A DNA stretch of 24,070 bases, taken from positions 1 to 24,070 of the IMG/VR virus record IMGVR_UViG_3300045825_000208; one strand, given 5' to 3'. The first letter of the stretch is position 1. Every line of letters begins with the position of its first letter. Source of the DNA: a virus. This document shows, one piece after another, positions 13,531 through 21,935 of the stretch. Both the position numbers and the translations under genes were made by a program. The notes beneath the pieces were generated by a model, which did no database searches, had not been told where the DNA came from, and saw nothing but the letters and a program-made list of their open reading frames with translations.

Positions 13531-13826
13531 AACAAAAGTCCGGCAAGGGTTGGACACAGCGCCAAAATAGCGCCGTTAGTTTGCAAGGGCGCGAGATGGC
13601 CAGACTTCAAGGTGCAGCGGGATTCACCGTCCGCAGTCAGGCCAGCAACGCCCGCGCAGAACACGCCGAATTTATCGCTGCTACCGTGGGGGCCGCGTCC
13701 CACAGCGCATAGCACTGCCGAGCGAAGCGTATCCGAGTCGCGCCGGAACTCTGCAGGGCTGAACCGGGCGGGCTTGCGTGCCGCCGACGGCGTGAAAGGT
13801 TTTTTAACTTTTCACGAAAGCAGCAC
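13531..13826 (+). promoter_or_regulatory. Long structured leader before the major capsid gene
   Basis: The largest gap in the late operon. Complementary segments include GCGCC (13570-13574) with GGCGC (13588-13592) and GTGGG with CCCAC around 13687-13704. A strong 11-bp hairpin with a TTTT loop has arms 13791-13801 and 13806-13816 (one G-T pair) and ends 10 bases before the coat ATG. There is no T-run after the hairpin. A 38-codon frame (13596-13712) is possible but has no clear support. The region may hold an RNA processing site, a stabiliser, or a small RNA. Confidence 0.5.
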
Positions 13827-14873
13827 ATGCCTATCTCAGCCCCCGACCTGGCTCAACTCGCCAAGGTTTCACTGGACGACTACATGCGCAATGTAGTGGT
13901 CGATCAAATCGCCTCGGAACGCCCGCTCCTGAAGAAACTCATGGCGGGCCGCAAACTGTTCCTTGGTGCAAAACAAAATATTGTGGTCAATATCAGGACC
14001 AACTACGGCTCCAACTTCGGCTGGGCCTACGGTGAGGACCCGGTGATCTTCAACAAACGCAACACGACCGAACTGGCCGCCTTCCCGTGGCGCCGGGCCG
14101 TCGATGGCTTGTATCTGGACTATGACCGGCTGTTTGGCGCTGGTATCAAGGTGCGTGAAGGCGAACGCGGCGCCTACAAGCTGGAGCAAAACGAGAAGGT
14201 GCAGCTGCTTAATTTGCTGGACGAGCAAATGGAGTCGCTGCGCGAAGGCTTCATGGAAAAGCTGGACCTGGAACTACACCGCAATGGCACTTCGGATGTG
14301 GACGCCCTTGCCGGGCTCGATGCACTCGTACCGCTTAATCCAGCGGTAGGGGTCATTGGTGGACTGGACAGGGCTACCGCTCTGTACTGGCGTCCGTATG
14401 CCGAAACCGGCATTGTGTCGGCGACGGCGGGCCTGCTGCGCTCTCGCATGGAACTGATGTGGCGCCGGGCGATTCGCAACGGCGGTGCACCGGACTTTAT
14501 CCTTGCTGGCGGCGCCTTCATTGACGCTTACGCGGCCTCGATCACGCTGACGCAGAACACCGACGCAGGCACCAGCAAGCGCATCGACATATCGACGGGC
14601 ACGGGCGCCAGTACGGGCGTGTTTTACAAGGGCATCGAAATTACCTACGACCCGCAGTTTGAGGTGCTGGATGCGCTGGAAGCGCCTGCTATCCCGTGGG
14701 AGAAACGCTGCTACTTCCTCAACTCGAAGTTCCTGAAGTACCGCGACGACGACATGGACGTGGTCACGCCAGTGCGCCCGCACGACATCCTCGCCTTGTA
14801 TGCCATGGTCAATCTGCGCTGCGCGCTGACGCTGACACGCGGCAACTCGCAGGCCGTGATTGCCATTGCCTGA
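13827..14873 (+). CDS. Major capsid protein
   Basis: A 348-residue coat protein, expected to adopt the HK97 fold. It starts MPISAPDLAQLAKVSLDDYM; then LLKKLMAGRKLFLGAKQNIV begins the first domain; LNLLDEQMESLREGFMEKLD is the long spine-type helix; the end KYRDDDMDVVTPVRPHDILA with VNLRCALTLTRGNSQAVIAI is a typical coat C-terminus. No prohead protease gene or obvious delta domain is visible, so assembly probably depends on the separate scaffold. It is preceded by the structured leader and a weak ribosome site (GAAAG). The coat would be the most abundant product of the operon. Confidence 0.8.
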   Translation: MPISAPDLAQLAKVSLDDYMRNVVVDQIASERPLLKKLMAGRKLFLGAKQNIVVNIRTNYGSNFGWAYGEDPVIFNKRNTTELAAFPWRRAVDGLYLDYDRLFGAGIKVREGERGAYKLEQNEKVQLLNLLDEQMESLREGFMEKLDLELHRNGTSDVDALAGLDALVPLNPAVGVIGGLDRATALYWRPYAETGIVSATAGLLRSRMELMWRRAIRNGGAPDFILAGGAFIDAYAASITLTQNTDAGTSKRIDISTGTGASTGVFYKGIEITYDPQFEVLDALEAPAIPWEKRCYFLNSKFLKYRDDDMDVVTPVRPHDILALYAMVNLRCALTLTRGNSQAVIAIA

Positions 14874-14894
14874 ACCGATGGAAGGAAAACGCTC

Positions 14895-15323
14895 ATGTCG
14901 AAACTACTGATACCGCTGGTGCTGGCCACCATCCGGCGGGACGCCAACACCATCACGACCGTGGCCGTGCCGCCTTATGAACTGGCCGTGTTGCGGCAAA
15001 TGTTCGGCAAGGAGCACGTCACGCCGGGCGGCTTTGATGGCGAAATCACCGTGGACGCGGCCGAGGAATACAAGCGCCTGTGCAGCAAGTACGGGCGCGA
15101 GAAAATCGTGCGCGTTTATGGCGATGATGACGGCGAGCGGCTGCTCGAAGTGGTGGAGCGCGCCAACATCGAGGCGGCCAGCCCGAAGCGGCCCAAGGAA
15201 CCGGGCGAGCCCAAGGAGCCCAGGGAGCCGAAAGAGGAACCCGATGGCAAGAAACGCCACATCATGAGCCTGCGCGCTGGCGCTACCGAGGCTTACCGCA
15301 GTGGCCCAGCCGCAGCCGTATAG
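14895..15323 (+). CDS. Hypothetical protein with KEP-rich tail following coat
   Basis: A 142-residue protein. The first 90 residues look folded: IPLVLATIRRDANTITTVAV, a loop, then DAAEEYKRLCSKYGREKIVR and GERLLEVVERANIEA. Residues about 96-120 are a low-complexity run of Pro, Lys, Glu and Arg with the phrase P-K-E-P repeated. A ribosome site GGAAGG precedes the ATG. The last 23 bases overlap the fiber gene. A position right behind coat suggests a head-associated decoration or connector function, but I recognise no family. Confidence 0.55.
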   Translation: MSKLLIPLVLATIRRDANTITTVAVPPYELAVLRQMFGKEHVTPGGFDGEITVDAAEEYKRLCSKYGREKIVRVYGDDDGERLLEVVERANIEAASPKRPKEPGEPKEPREPKEEPDGKKRHIMSLRAGATEAYRSGPAAAV

Positions 15324-18300
15324 CCGAACCGCTGATTTTGCGCAGCGTGACGGCGACGACACCGACCACAACGCGATCAATCAGGAACTGGACGCAGCGG
15401 CGCTGACGATTGGGCAGCTACGCGCCAATGCGGCGCTGATTCAACGCGATGACGGGCTACTGCTTGATGGGTTGGTGACATTGGACAACCTGGCGCCTTC
15501 AGTAGTACTTGAACTGCAGGCCTCTCTTGATTCGGAGGTTGCTTTGGCGCAAGGCGCCTCTGAATCAGCTCTGAACAGCGCAGCATTTGCTGATGCTGCA
15601 ATGAGGTTGTCACAAGAAGCCTCCAACCTGAGCGCCCAGGCGCTAGGCGGTGCACTGGCCACGCAGGCGGCTATCAACAACAGATATTACGGTGCACTTG
15701 CAGCTAACCCGGCAACCAAACCCAACGGCAGCGCCTCGACCTTGGGTGACGAGTATTTCAACACGACGACCGGCCGAAAGATGGTCTTTCGCGCAACCGG
15801 CTGGCAGGATTTTGAACTCAATGCCAGCAATAGCGCAGCATCATCGCTTGCAAGCGCCAGCGCCTCCGAAGACAGCCGACAAGCATCGGGCGTATCTGCC
15901 GGACTATCGGCAACCGCCAACACTGCAGCCGAAGCCGCCCGCGACCTGTCTCAGGCAGCATCCCTCGCTTCCGCTGTAGCGCTGGCCGCCAAAGACACCA
16001 TTGCATTGGGCCGGGCGTCGGTCGCTGATGGCGCAACCTTCTGGGTCAAACCCAACGTCACGGATGGCCTGACCCGCTTCACCAACTACCTGCGTAACAC
16101 CAGCACCACACAGACGTTTGTCATGAGTCAGGCCACTGGCTCTGAGCAGGATGCACTGACGGCGAAGCAAAAATTAAAAGCAGATTTAAAGATTGGTAAA
16201 AATTTGGTCAATGGCAACGACCCGGACGTTGCACTCGGCGCATACATTAATTCCGCAACCGGGGTGACAAGCGTCAACGCCCTTTATAACGTCACGGGAT
16301 TTATCCCTGTTGTGGCGGGCATTACCTACGCAATTATCTACAAGTACCCTGTAGCGTGGTTTGATTCGGCAAAGGTATATATATCGGGAGACGGTGCAGT
16401 TACGGGCGCTTCAACGCCCTTGGTCGCACCGGCAGGCGCGGTGTATCTACGGGCAGCCTGTCCTGTTGCCAACTGGGCAAAGTTCCAGATAGAGATAGGG
16501 ACGACCAACACCCCCTATAACCTATACGTTGCAACGGTGCCAGCCACTCAGTTCGCTGATGGTGGTATTTCAGAATCAAAGTATGGGGCAGGCACTCTTG
16601 ATTATCGGCATACCAAGTTTTTGCTTCCCGGCAAAAACCTGTTCAATATTACCAACCCAGATATAGTTATCGGGTTTTTTGTTGACGGCGCAACTGGCTT
16701 GCTGTCTGCCAATGCCATCTACAACACAACGGGGTTTATCCCCGTGATCGCTGGTACTGCCTACACTGTCTCCTATAAAAATCAACTCGCTTGGTTCGAT
16801 GCCAGCAAGCAGTTTATTTCTGGAAGCTTGGGAGGAGATAGCAATAAAACACAAACAGCTCCAGCGGGAGCTTGTTACCTGCGGGTGATGGTACTTAATA
16901 CGCAATGGGCGGCGTTTCAGGTTGAAGCAGGCATAGCATCAACAACGTATGAAGCCTTCAAGCTGGTGCTGAGCGGACCTGGCGGCGCTCCCGTGTCGAT
17001 ACCGATGACCGCCGGTTCCATAAATACACCGAGCTTGGCAGACGCTGCCGTGACGCCTCAGAAGACAAGTTTTTTCGCGGTAGGAAAGAACAAGTTCAAC
17101 AAAGCAGCGGTGACGCCCGGCTTTTTCATTGACCCAACACTTCCCCTGGTGCTTACTGCCAGCGCGACATATGACCTGTCGGATTACATCCCGGTCATTC
17201 CCGGTTCATCGTACTGGACTACGGGAAGCCGCTTTACGGTGTTTTTTGACGCAGCCAAGGCCCCAGTAGCAGGCGGGTCGCAGGTTGCAGTCTTCTCCTT
17301 CACTCCCCCCGCGGGTGCTGTTTTTATTCGTGTCACGGTGACCCACACGGCCATCAACGCATATCAGATGGAGTTGGGGACTGCGGCTACGGCTTATGAA
17401 TCCTTCGGCTCCGTGTTGCAGGATGCAGCTGGTTTACCTGTGCGGCTTCCCTACTCGCAATTGACGGGGGCACCGGCAACCATCAGCGCAGACACAGACT
17501 ACCTGACGCTGGCTGCCAAACAATATGTACCTTATGGCAAGGAGATTGCTGTTTACCATGAGAACATCGCCAAGGACTATCCGACCTACAAGGGGCGAAC
17601 CGGCATTGTGTTTACGGGCGGCAAGGAAGCCGGTCCCGCGACCAAACTCACACCGCTGATTGGTCAGTCAGGCACGACCATTGCGGGTACCGCTACGGTT
17701 GCCGATGCCGCCTTCACTGCGCTAACAGCCAAAGCATTCAGCGTCATCGTGACGGATGCAGCCAAAACCACAGCGGCGAACATCCAGAACATCGGTGACA
17801 GCTACACCGCGCGCATGACCTGGGCCAACGTGATTCTTGGAACGGCTGCGGCTACCGGCCTGACCTTTAGCGGAAACCGCACCGGCAACACAGGTGTGGT
17901 GCGCTGTGAGGGTCAAGGCGGCTGGGCTATGGCTAACTACTTTGCAGCCGATGCACAGGGCGGGACGAGCGGGTTCTTCTCACCATTCATGCAGCCGGTG
18001 ACGGCGGGTTACCTTTTCTATGGGCCGACAAGCTGCTGGATTGATGCCAACAGCGCAACACCCAGCTACAACGCAGATAACTTCATAGGCACCAAAGGCC
18101 TGTTTAGTGCAGCGACCGGACGCAAGCTCGCGCCGAATGTCAACGATGTGATGGGCGAGGCCGGCGGGTTCATTCGCTGGGACGGTGCTGCGTGGGTGGC
18201 AATCGCTTCGGCCACGTTCGGCGGGCTGGCGTTTAGTTACGCCAAATACCGCACGGCATGGGGTATCGCAGGGCCGACGATCATGCACGTTCTGCTTGGC

Positions 18301-18741
18301 ACAAACGACTTTGCGGCTACCACTGACGCTACCTTTACAGCAAGCTACGCGGCTTACAAAACCCAATATGACGCCCTGATTGCCAGTGTCAAAGCCGATA
18401 CGCCAGCGGTCAAGTTCATGATCGGCGTTCCCGTTAGCGCGGGCCGTCAGGGTAGGCACGGTACGCTGGATACAGAGCGCAGGAAGCGAGGCTTTTATTT
18501 GCTGGCAAAGCAACTCAATGCCGACTATGGCGGGCGCGAGGCGGAAAGTATTTACGTGCTTGATTACCACTCGGTCGTTGACCGTTTTTATGGCTTTGAC
18601 AATGCCTATGAAAAGCCGTTTAGCGACTACTCGGGCGCGGCAGGGGATGACCTGTTCAAGGCGGATACCACTCACCTGGGCCTTGACGGTTTCAAGCAGA
18701 TGGGCAATGCCTATATGGGTTTGATTCAATTCTTGCGATGA
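15301..18741 (+). CDS. Tail fiber/spike with three beta-repeats and SGNH hydrolase domain
   Basis: A 1146-residue receptor-binding protein. Order: virion-anchor domain (about 5-70) shared with the fiber at 18776; Ala/Ser-rich helical stalk (75-240); three repeats beginning GKN at 299, 444 and 595; linker; then an SGNH/GDSL hydrolase (about 825-1146) with GDSY (S834), GQGGW (871-875), GTND (1000-1003) and DTTH (D1122, H1125). All four catalytic blocks are present, so it probably removes acetyl or other ester groups from surface polysaccharide. The GTG at 15301 is chosen because it aligns with the other fiber's start and has GAGG nine bases upstream. It overlaps the previous gene by 23 bases. 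The middle is visibly more AT-rich than its neighbours, a sign of exchange. Confidence 0.85.
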   Translation: MAQPQPYSRTADFAQRDGDDTDHNAINQELDAAALTIGQLRANAALIQRDDGLLLDGLVTLDNLAPSVVLELQASLDSEVALAQGASESALNSAAFADAAMRLSQEASNLSAQALGGALATQAAINNRYYGALAANPATKPNGSASTLGDEYFNTTTGRKMVFRATGWQDFELNASNSAASSLASASASEDSRQASGVSAGLSATANTAAEAARDLSQAASLASAVALAAKDTIALGRASVADGATFWVKPNVTDGLTRFTNYLRNTSTTQTFVMSQATGSEQDALTAKQKLKADLKIGKNLVNGNDPDVALGAYINSATGVTSVNALYNVTGFIPVVAGITYAIIYKYPVAWFDSAKVYISGDGAVTGASTPLVAPAGAVYLRAACPVANWAKFQIEIGTTNTPYNLYVATVPATQFADGGISESKYGAGTLDYRHTKFLLPGKNLFNITNPDIVIGFFVDGATGLLSANAIYNTTGFIPVIAGTAYTVSYKNQLAWFDASKQFISGSLGGDSNKTQTAPAGACYLRVMVLNTQWAAFQVEAGIASTTYEAFKLVLSGPGGAPVSIPMTAGSINTPSLADAAVTPQKTSFFAVGKNKFNKAAVTPGFFIDPTLPLVLTASATYDLSDYIPVIPGSSYWTTGSRFTVFFDAAKAPVAGGSQVAVFSFTPPAGAVFIRVTVTHTAINAYQMELGTAATAYESFGSVLQDAAGLPVRLPYSQLTGAPATISADTDYLTLAAKQYVPYGKEIAVYHENIAKDYPTYKGRTGIVFTGGKEAGPATKLTPLIGQSGTTIAGTATVADAAFTALTAKAFSVIVTDAAKTTAANIQNIGDSYTARMTWANVILGTAAATGLTFSGNRTGNTGVVRCEGQGGWAMANYFAADAQGGTSGFFSPFMQPVTAGYLFYGPTSCWIDANSATPSYNADNFIGTKGLFSAATGRKLAPNVNDVMGEAGGFIRWDGAAWVAIASATFGGLAFSYAKYRTAWGIAGPTIMHVLLGTNDFAATTDATFTASYAAYKTQYDALIASVKADTPAVKFMIGVPVSAGRQGRHGTLDTERRKRGFYLLAKQLNADYGGREAESIYVLDYHSVVDRFYGFDNAYEKPFSDYSGAAGDDLFKADTTHLGLDGFKQMGNAYMGLIQFLR
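16192..16524 (+). repeat. Fiber beta-repeat 1
   Basis: Residues about 298-408 of the fiber: GKNLVN start, GFIPVVAG turn, WFDSAKVYISG, APAGAVYLRA and FQIEIGTTNTPYN end. This pattern is common in phage fibers and is thought to be a beta-sandwich, possibly carbohydrate-binding. Confidence 0.75.
16627..16962 (+). repeat. Fiber beta-repeat 2
   Basis: Residues about 443-554: GKNLFN, GFIPVIAG, WFDASKQFISG, APAGACYLRV, FQVEAGIASTTYE. It is the closest match to repeat 1 (same phrases in the same order) with DNA that is less similar than the protein, so the duplication is old. Confidence 0.75.
17080..17409 (+). repeat. Fiber beta-repeat 3
   Basis: Residues about 594-703: GKNKFN, DYIPVIPG, FFDAAKAPVAGG, PPAGAVFIRV, YQMELGTAATAYE. 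It is the most diverged of the three and more GC-rich. It leads to a conserved-looking linker and then the hydrolase. Confidence 0.7.
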
Positions 18742-18775
18742 CCTGCAAATCAATTAACCCGGAAAGAACAACACC

Positions 18776-19465
18776 ATGCAAGCCCCAGCCTACAACCGCG
18801 CCAAGAACTTCCTGGAAAACGCAGGCGCCAGCACCGACCACGGCGCCATCAACACCGAACTGGACGCGGCAGCGCAGTCCATCAACGGGCTGCGCGCGAA
18901 TCAGGCTCTGCTGCAAAACGATGATGGCAGCTTGCGCGCCAACACCATCACGCTGGCGAACATCACGCCGACCGCGCTGGCGCAGCTGCAAGTGCCCGGA
19001 CCCAAGGGCGATGTTGGACCCGTGGGGCCGGGCGTGGCGGGCGTGCAGGGCGCCACTGGCCCGGCCGGACCATCGTTTGATGCCGACGCACGCGACACGG
19101 CGGCGAACCGCGCGCTCTACGATCTGCAGTTCAAGGGCTTTGCCATGCTGGCCATGGATACCGGGCTGCTGTATTTCAAGCTGTCGGATGCGGCGGCAGA
19201 CTGGTCCGCTGGCGTGGCCTACGGCAAGGGCGATACGGGCACCACCGGGCTCAAGGGCGACAAGGGCGATCAGGGCGACCGCGGTCTGCAGGGCTTCAAG
19301 GGCGATGCTGGCGCCAAGGGTGACCCAGGCACAGCCGGACTCAACGGCACGGTCGTCAGCATTGATCTCTCCACCAAGACGGCCAGCCTGATAGGCCGCT
19401 CCAATGTCGCGGCGCGGCTGACACTGACGGCAGGCGTTTTATCCATCGTTTTAACCACAACCTGA
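18776..19465 (+). CDS. Second tail fiber, collagen-like
   Basis: A 229-residue protein. Residues 3-72 match the N-terminal anchor of the large fiber (shared phrases TDHxAINxELDAAA and GxLRANxALxQxDDG, allowing small changes). Two collagen-type Gly-X-Y tracts follow, at about 75-99 and 150-191, the second with repeated GDKGD/KGD units that form trimeric triple helices in phage fibers. The part between (FDADARDTAANRALYDLQFK) is helical. A short beta-rich tip ends the protein (ARLTLTAGVLSIVLTTT). It has no enzyme domain. The shared anchor suggests that both fibers use the same virion socket or form a branched complex. GGAAAG lies 10 bases before the ATG. Confidence 0.8.
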   Translation: MQAPAYNRAKNFLENAGASTDHGAINTELDAAAQSINGLRANQALLQNDDGSLRANTITLANITPTALAQLQVPGPKGDVGPVGPGVAGVQGATGPAGPSFDADARDTAANRALYDLQFKGFAMLAMDTGLLYFKLSDAAADWSAGVAYGKGDTGTTGLKGDKGDQGDRGLQGFKGDAGAKGDPGTAGLNGTVVSIDLSTKTASLIGRSNVAARLTLTAGVLSIVLTTT

Positions 19466-19477
19466 AGGAGTTTCACC

Positions 19478-19834
19478 ATGGCCCAACCCATCACCGGAAA
19501 AGGCGACCCCGCCAGCAAAAAGCGGCTAGACCCGTCGCTGCTCGATGTCAGCGCCGACAAGGGCGATGCGAATGTGACATTGACCCATCTGGTCGATGCG
19601 GGAACCGTCGTTTTTAATACCCCGCTGACGGCCGTGCGCACCGTGACGCTGGCGACTGCCAACGCGGACGGCGGCATGTTTCGCATTGTCCGCACGGCGG
19701 CGGCCACCGGCGCGTTTGCGCTCAATGTGGGCGCTGGCCCCCTGAAGGCGCTGGCCACGGCTGGGACGTGGTGCCAGGTGCAGTTCAATGACAGCACGAA
19801 TGTGTGGATGCTGGTGGCTAACGGCACGCTATGA
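19478..19834 (+). CDS. Small beta-rich protein of the fiber cluster
   Basis: A 118-residue protein with an excellent ribosome site (AAGGAG). Its first 19 residues (MAQPITGKGDPASKKRLDP) resemble the start of the minus-strand protein at 8239. The rest is strand-rich with Thr, Val and Ala: VDAGTVVFNTPLTAVRTVTL, then GMFRIVRTAAATGAFALNVG and a WCQVQFNDSTNVWMLVANG ending. This looks like a small beta-sandwich resembling fiber tips or head-decoration proteins. Placement just behind the two fibers suggests a virion part, but I cannot name it. It overlaps the adaptor gene by four bases. Confidence 0.6.
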   Translation: MAQPITGKGDPASKKRLDPSLLDVSADKGDANVTLTHLVDAGTVVFNTPLTAVRTVTLATANADGGMFRIVRTAAATGAFALNVGAGPLKALATAGTWCQVQFNDSTNVWMLVANGTL

Positions 19835-20541
19835 ACGGGCTGGGCGCGCGCTACCGGACCATGGGCACGCTCATGACGGAGTTGCGCGCGCGGCTGGGCT
19901 TTGTCGCGCAGGGCACGGCCAGCAAGGCCAACGACCTGAAGATCAAGAGCTTTCTGCAGGAGTCGCACGAGTATGTGTTTGCGCAGCTGGAGCCGCCACC
20001 GCAGCGCAAGAAAACCACCATCCAGCTTGAACGCGCCTCGTTCTTGTACGACTGGCACAACGACAAAGAAGACGAGGACATTGACCCAGGGCGCGTGCTC
20101 TCGCTGTGCCTGTTCACGCTGCAGGGCCAGCGTGCACCGTTGAAGCAGGGGATTGGCCCGGCCGAGCGCGCCATCAATCCCTTCTTTTCATGGCCGACGC
20201 GCTATGACACGCTCAACGGCCAGCTTGAAGTGTGGCCAACGCCGGACACGAGTTACGACCTGGTGGTGGAATACACCGCCGACTGGGGGCGCTTTGAGCA
20301 GCCTAGCGACCGGCCTAGCGTGCCTGACCGGCTGGTGTTTTTGTACGCGCTGGCCACTGCCAAGGCCGACTACCGGCACCCGGACGCGCAGGCCGCGGCG
20401 GCGGCGTTTCAGGTGATGCTGGACAAGGAAAAAATGAAGCAGCGCGAAAACCGGCGCTACTTTGTGCAGGGCGCCGATACGCCTTGCGACGCGCCGCAAG
20501 TGATGCGGCTGGCGGATGGCACCTATGCCTGGAAGCCCTGA
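19831..20541 (+). CDS. Head-tail adaptor (phage adaptor/P22 gp4-like position)
   Basis: A 236-residue protein. The N-terminal LRARLGFVAQGTASKANDLK with IKSFLQESHEYVFAQLEPPP is a helix pair typical of podovirus adaptors; the middle is beta-rich and ends YDTLNGQLEVWPTPDTSYDL; then VPDRLVFLYALATAKADYRH and a long helix, VMLDKEKMKQRENRR. This resembles adaptors that bind below the portal and hold the tail hub (P22 gp4, T7 gp11 type), though P22 gp4 is shorter, at 166 residues. The order adaptor then hub supports this. Its stop overlaps the next start (TGATG). Confidence 0.65.
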   Translation: MNGLGARYRTMGTLMTELRARLGFVAQGTASKANDLKIKSFLQESHEYVFAQLEPPPQRKKTTIQLERASFLYDWHNDKEDEDIDPGRVLSLCLFTLQGQRAPLKQGIGPAERAINPFFSWPTRYDTLNGQLEVWPTPDTSYDLVVEYTADWGRFEQPSDRPSVPDRLVFLYALATAKADYRHPDAQAAAAAFQVMLDKEKMKQRENRRYFVQGADTPCDAPQVMRLADGTYAWKP

Positions 20542-21935
20542 TGGCAAAAATCACCTTTGACCGTTTCGATTTGGGGATTGATCTGCGCAAGGGCGCCAGC
20601 GTCAGCGATGCGAACCGCCTGCGTGAAATGAAAAACGCCTACGTCACAACCGGGCTTGCCACGCAGAAGCGGCCCGGGCTGGTGCTGGTGGCTGAACTGG
20701 AGCCGGGCACCAAGGGGTTGTTTGCAGCGTTTGGGCAGCTGAACACCTTCACCTTTGGCGCCGTGGTACATGCCAATACGCTGTTCAAGTCCAACACGAT
20801 CACGGACGTGATTGGCGGCGTGCCCATGGATGATGTGATTTACGCCGATGTCTTCAACGCCTTTATTTACGTGGTGGTGAAACAGGGCGGATTCACACCG
20901 CACCACTACCTCGACGGCACTGCCAACACCGGCATACCGGACGCCAACTGTCCGCAAAGTGCCGCCGTCATCAAGCTGGCGTCCAAGATATTCGCCATTG
21001 GGCCGGTATCGGCGGACACGGTGCATTACAGCGCCACCGGCAACCCGCGCGACTGGACCACAGCGAGCGATGCGGGGTTCTTGCCGACCGGGCTCAATTC
21101 GCGCGGCGACCGCACCGCCAATGCGCTCGGCACCTACCAGAACAAGCTGGTGGTGCTGTCCAAGGACGGCGCGCAAGTGTGGACCGTGGACCCGGACCCG
21201 GCGAACATGAAGCTCGATTCCATTGTGGAGAACGTGGGCACGCGCCACCCGCGCACCGTGGCCAATGTCGCGGGCGACTTGCTGTTTTTGTCGGACTATG
21301 GCTTCAGGTCCATCACCACGCTGCAGCTGACGAACAACTTAGCCGATATCGACGTGGGCTCTCCCATTGATACGCTGGTGCGGCGCGACCTGAAGGCGCC
21401 GGACGTCAAGCCGCTATCGACATACTTCTATGGCAGCGGGCAATACCTGTGCGCCATGGGCAACCACCTGTTTGTCTATTCCATCAGCCGCACCGCCAAG
21501 ATAGCGGCATGGAGCGAGTACTTTCTGCCGCAGGCCGTGGATGCCTTCGCCGAACTGGGCGGCGCGCTGTATGTGCGCACCGGCGACACGGTGTATCGGC
21601 TGGACCCGGACGCGCAGACCGATGCGGGCCAGCAGTACGAGGTGCTGGTGCAGGCGCCTTACATGGACTTCAAGACGCCGGGGGACTTAAAGCAGATCAC
21701 GGGCGCCGATGTGGTGATGGAGGGCAGCGCGGAGTTTTCGATTGGCTTTGACGTGCGCGACCCGGACGCCTTCACGGACCCGGTAAAGGTCAAGGGCAAC
21801 ACGAGATCGGGCGGACTGCTGCCCGTGGAGTGCTGTGGCACGGAGTTTTCGCTGCGCTTTCGCAACTACGACGCGAGCCCGTGGCGACTCGACGCGGCGA
21901 CGATCTATTACGAGGTGCTGGGGTCATCGTCATGA
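20541..21935 (+). CDS. Tail hub / packaged-DNA stabilisation protein, P22 gp10-like
   Basis: A 465-residue protein. It starts MAKITFDRFDLGIDLRKGAS, then LREMKNAYVTTGLATQKRPG, a beginning typical of gp10-like hub proteins. Repeated beta-hairpins with phrases such as GTYQNKLVVLSKDGAQVWTV, GDLLFLSDYGFRSIT and GNHLFVYSISRTAKIAAWSE suggest a beta-propeller. P22 gp10 is 472 residues and closes the head after packaging, so the length agrees. A longer frame from 20484 lacks support; the ATG at 20541 overlaps the adaptor stop. Tail-needle (gp26) and gp9-like genes are not recognised in the window. Confidence 0.7.
   Translation: MAKITFDRFDLGIDLRKGASVSDANRLREMKNAYVTTGLATQKRPGLVLVAELEPGTKGLFAAFGQLNTFTFGAVVHANTLFKSNTITDVIGGVPMDDVIYADVFNAFIYVVVKQGGFTPHHYLDGTANTGIPDANCPQSAAVIKLASKIFAIGPVSADTVHYSATGNPRDWTTASDAGFLPTGLNSRGDRTANALGTYQNKLVVLSKDGAQVWTVDPDPANMKLDSIVENVGTRHPRTVANVAGDLLFLSDYGFRSITTLQLTNNLADIDVGSPIDTLVRRDLKAPDVKPLSTYFYGSGQYLCAMGNHLFVYSISRTAKIAAWSEYFLPQAVDAFAELGGALYVRTGDTVYRLDPDAQTDAGQQYEVLVQAPYMDFKTPGDLKQITGADVVMEGSAEFSIGFDVRDPDAFTDPVKVKGNTRSGGLLPVECCGTEFSLRFRNYDASPWRLDAATIYYEVLGSSS

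Noticed and set aside
13596-13712. 38-codon frame within the coat leader
   Set aside because: No convincing ribosome site, and it overlaps complementary segments. It is mentioned within the leader entry but not called as a gene.
17980-18753. Minus-strand open frame of 257 codons opposite the SGNH domain
   Set aside because: It is antisense to a domain with four conserved catalytic blocks. The product has no recognisable motif and no ribosome site.
19001-19350. Gly-X-Y tract as a possible DNA tandem repeat or slippage site
   Set aside because: The repetition is at the protein level (collagen-like), with codons varied enough that no clean DNA tandem repeat is present.
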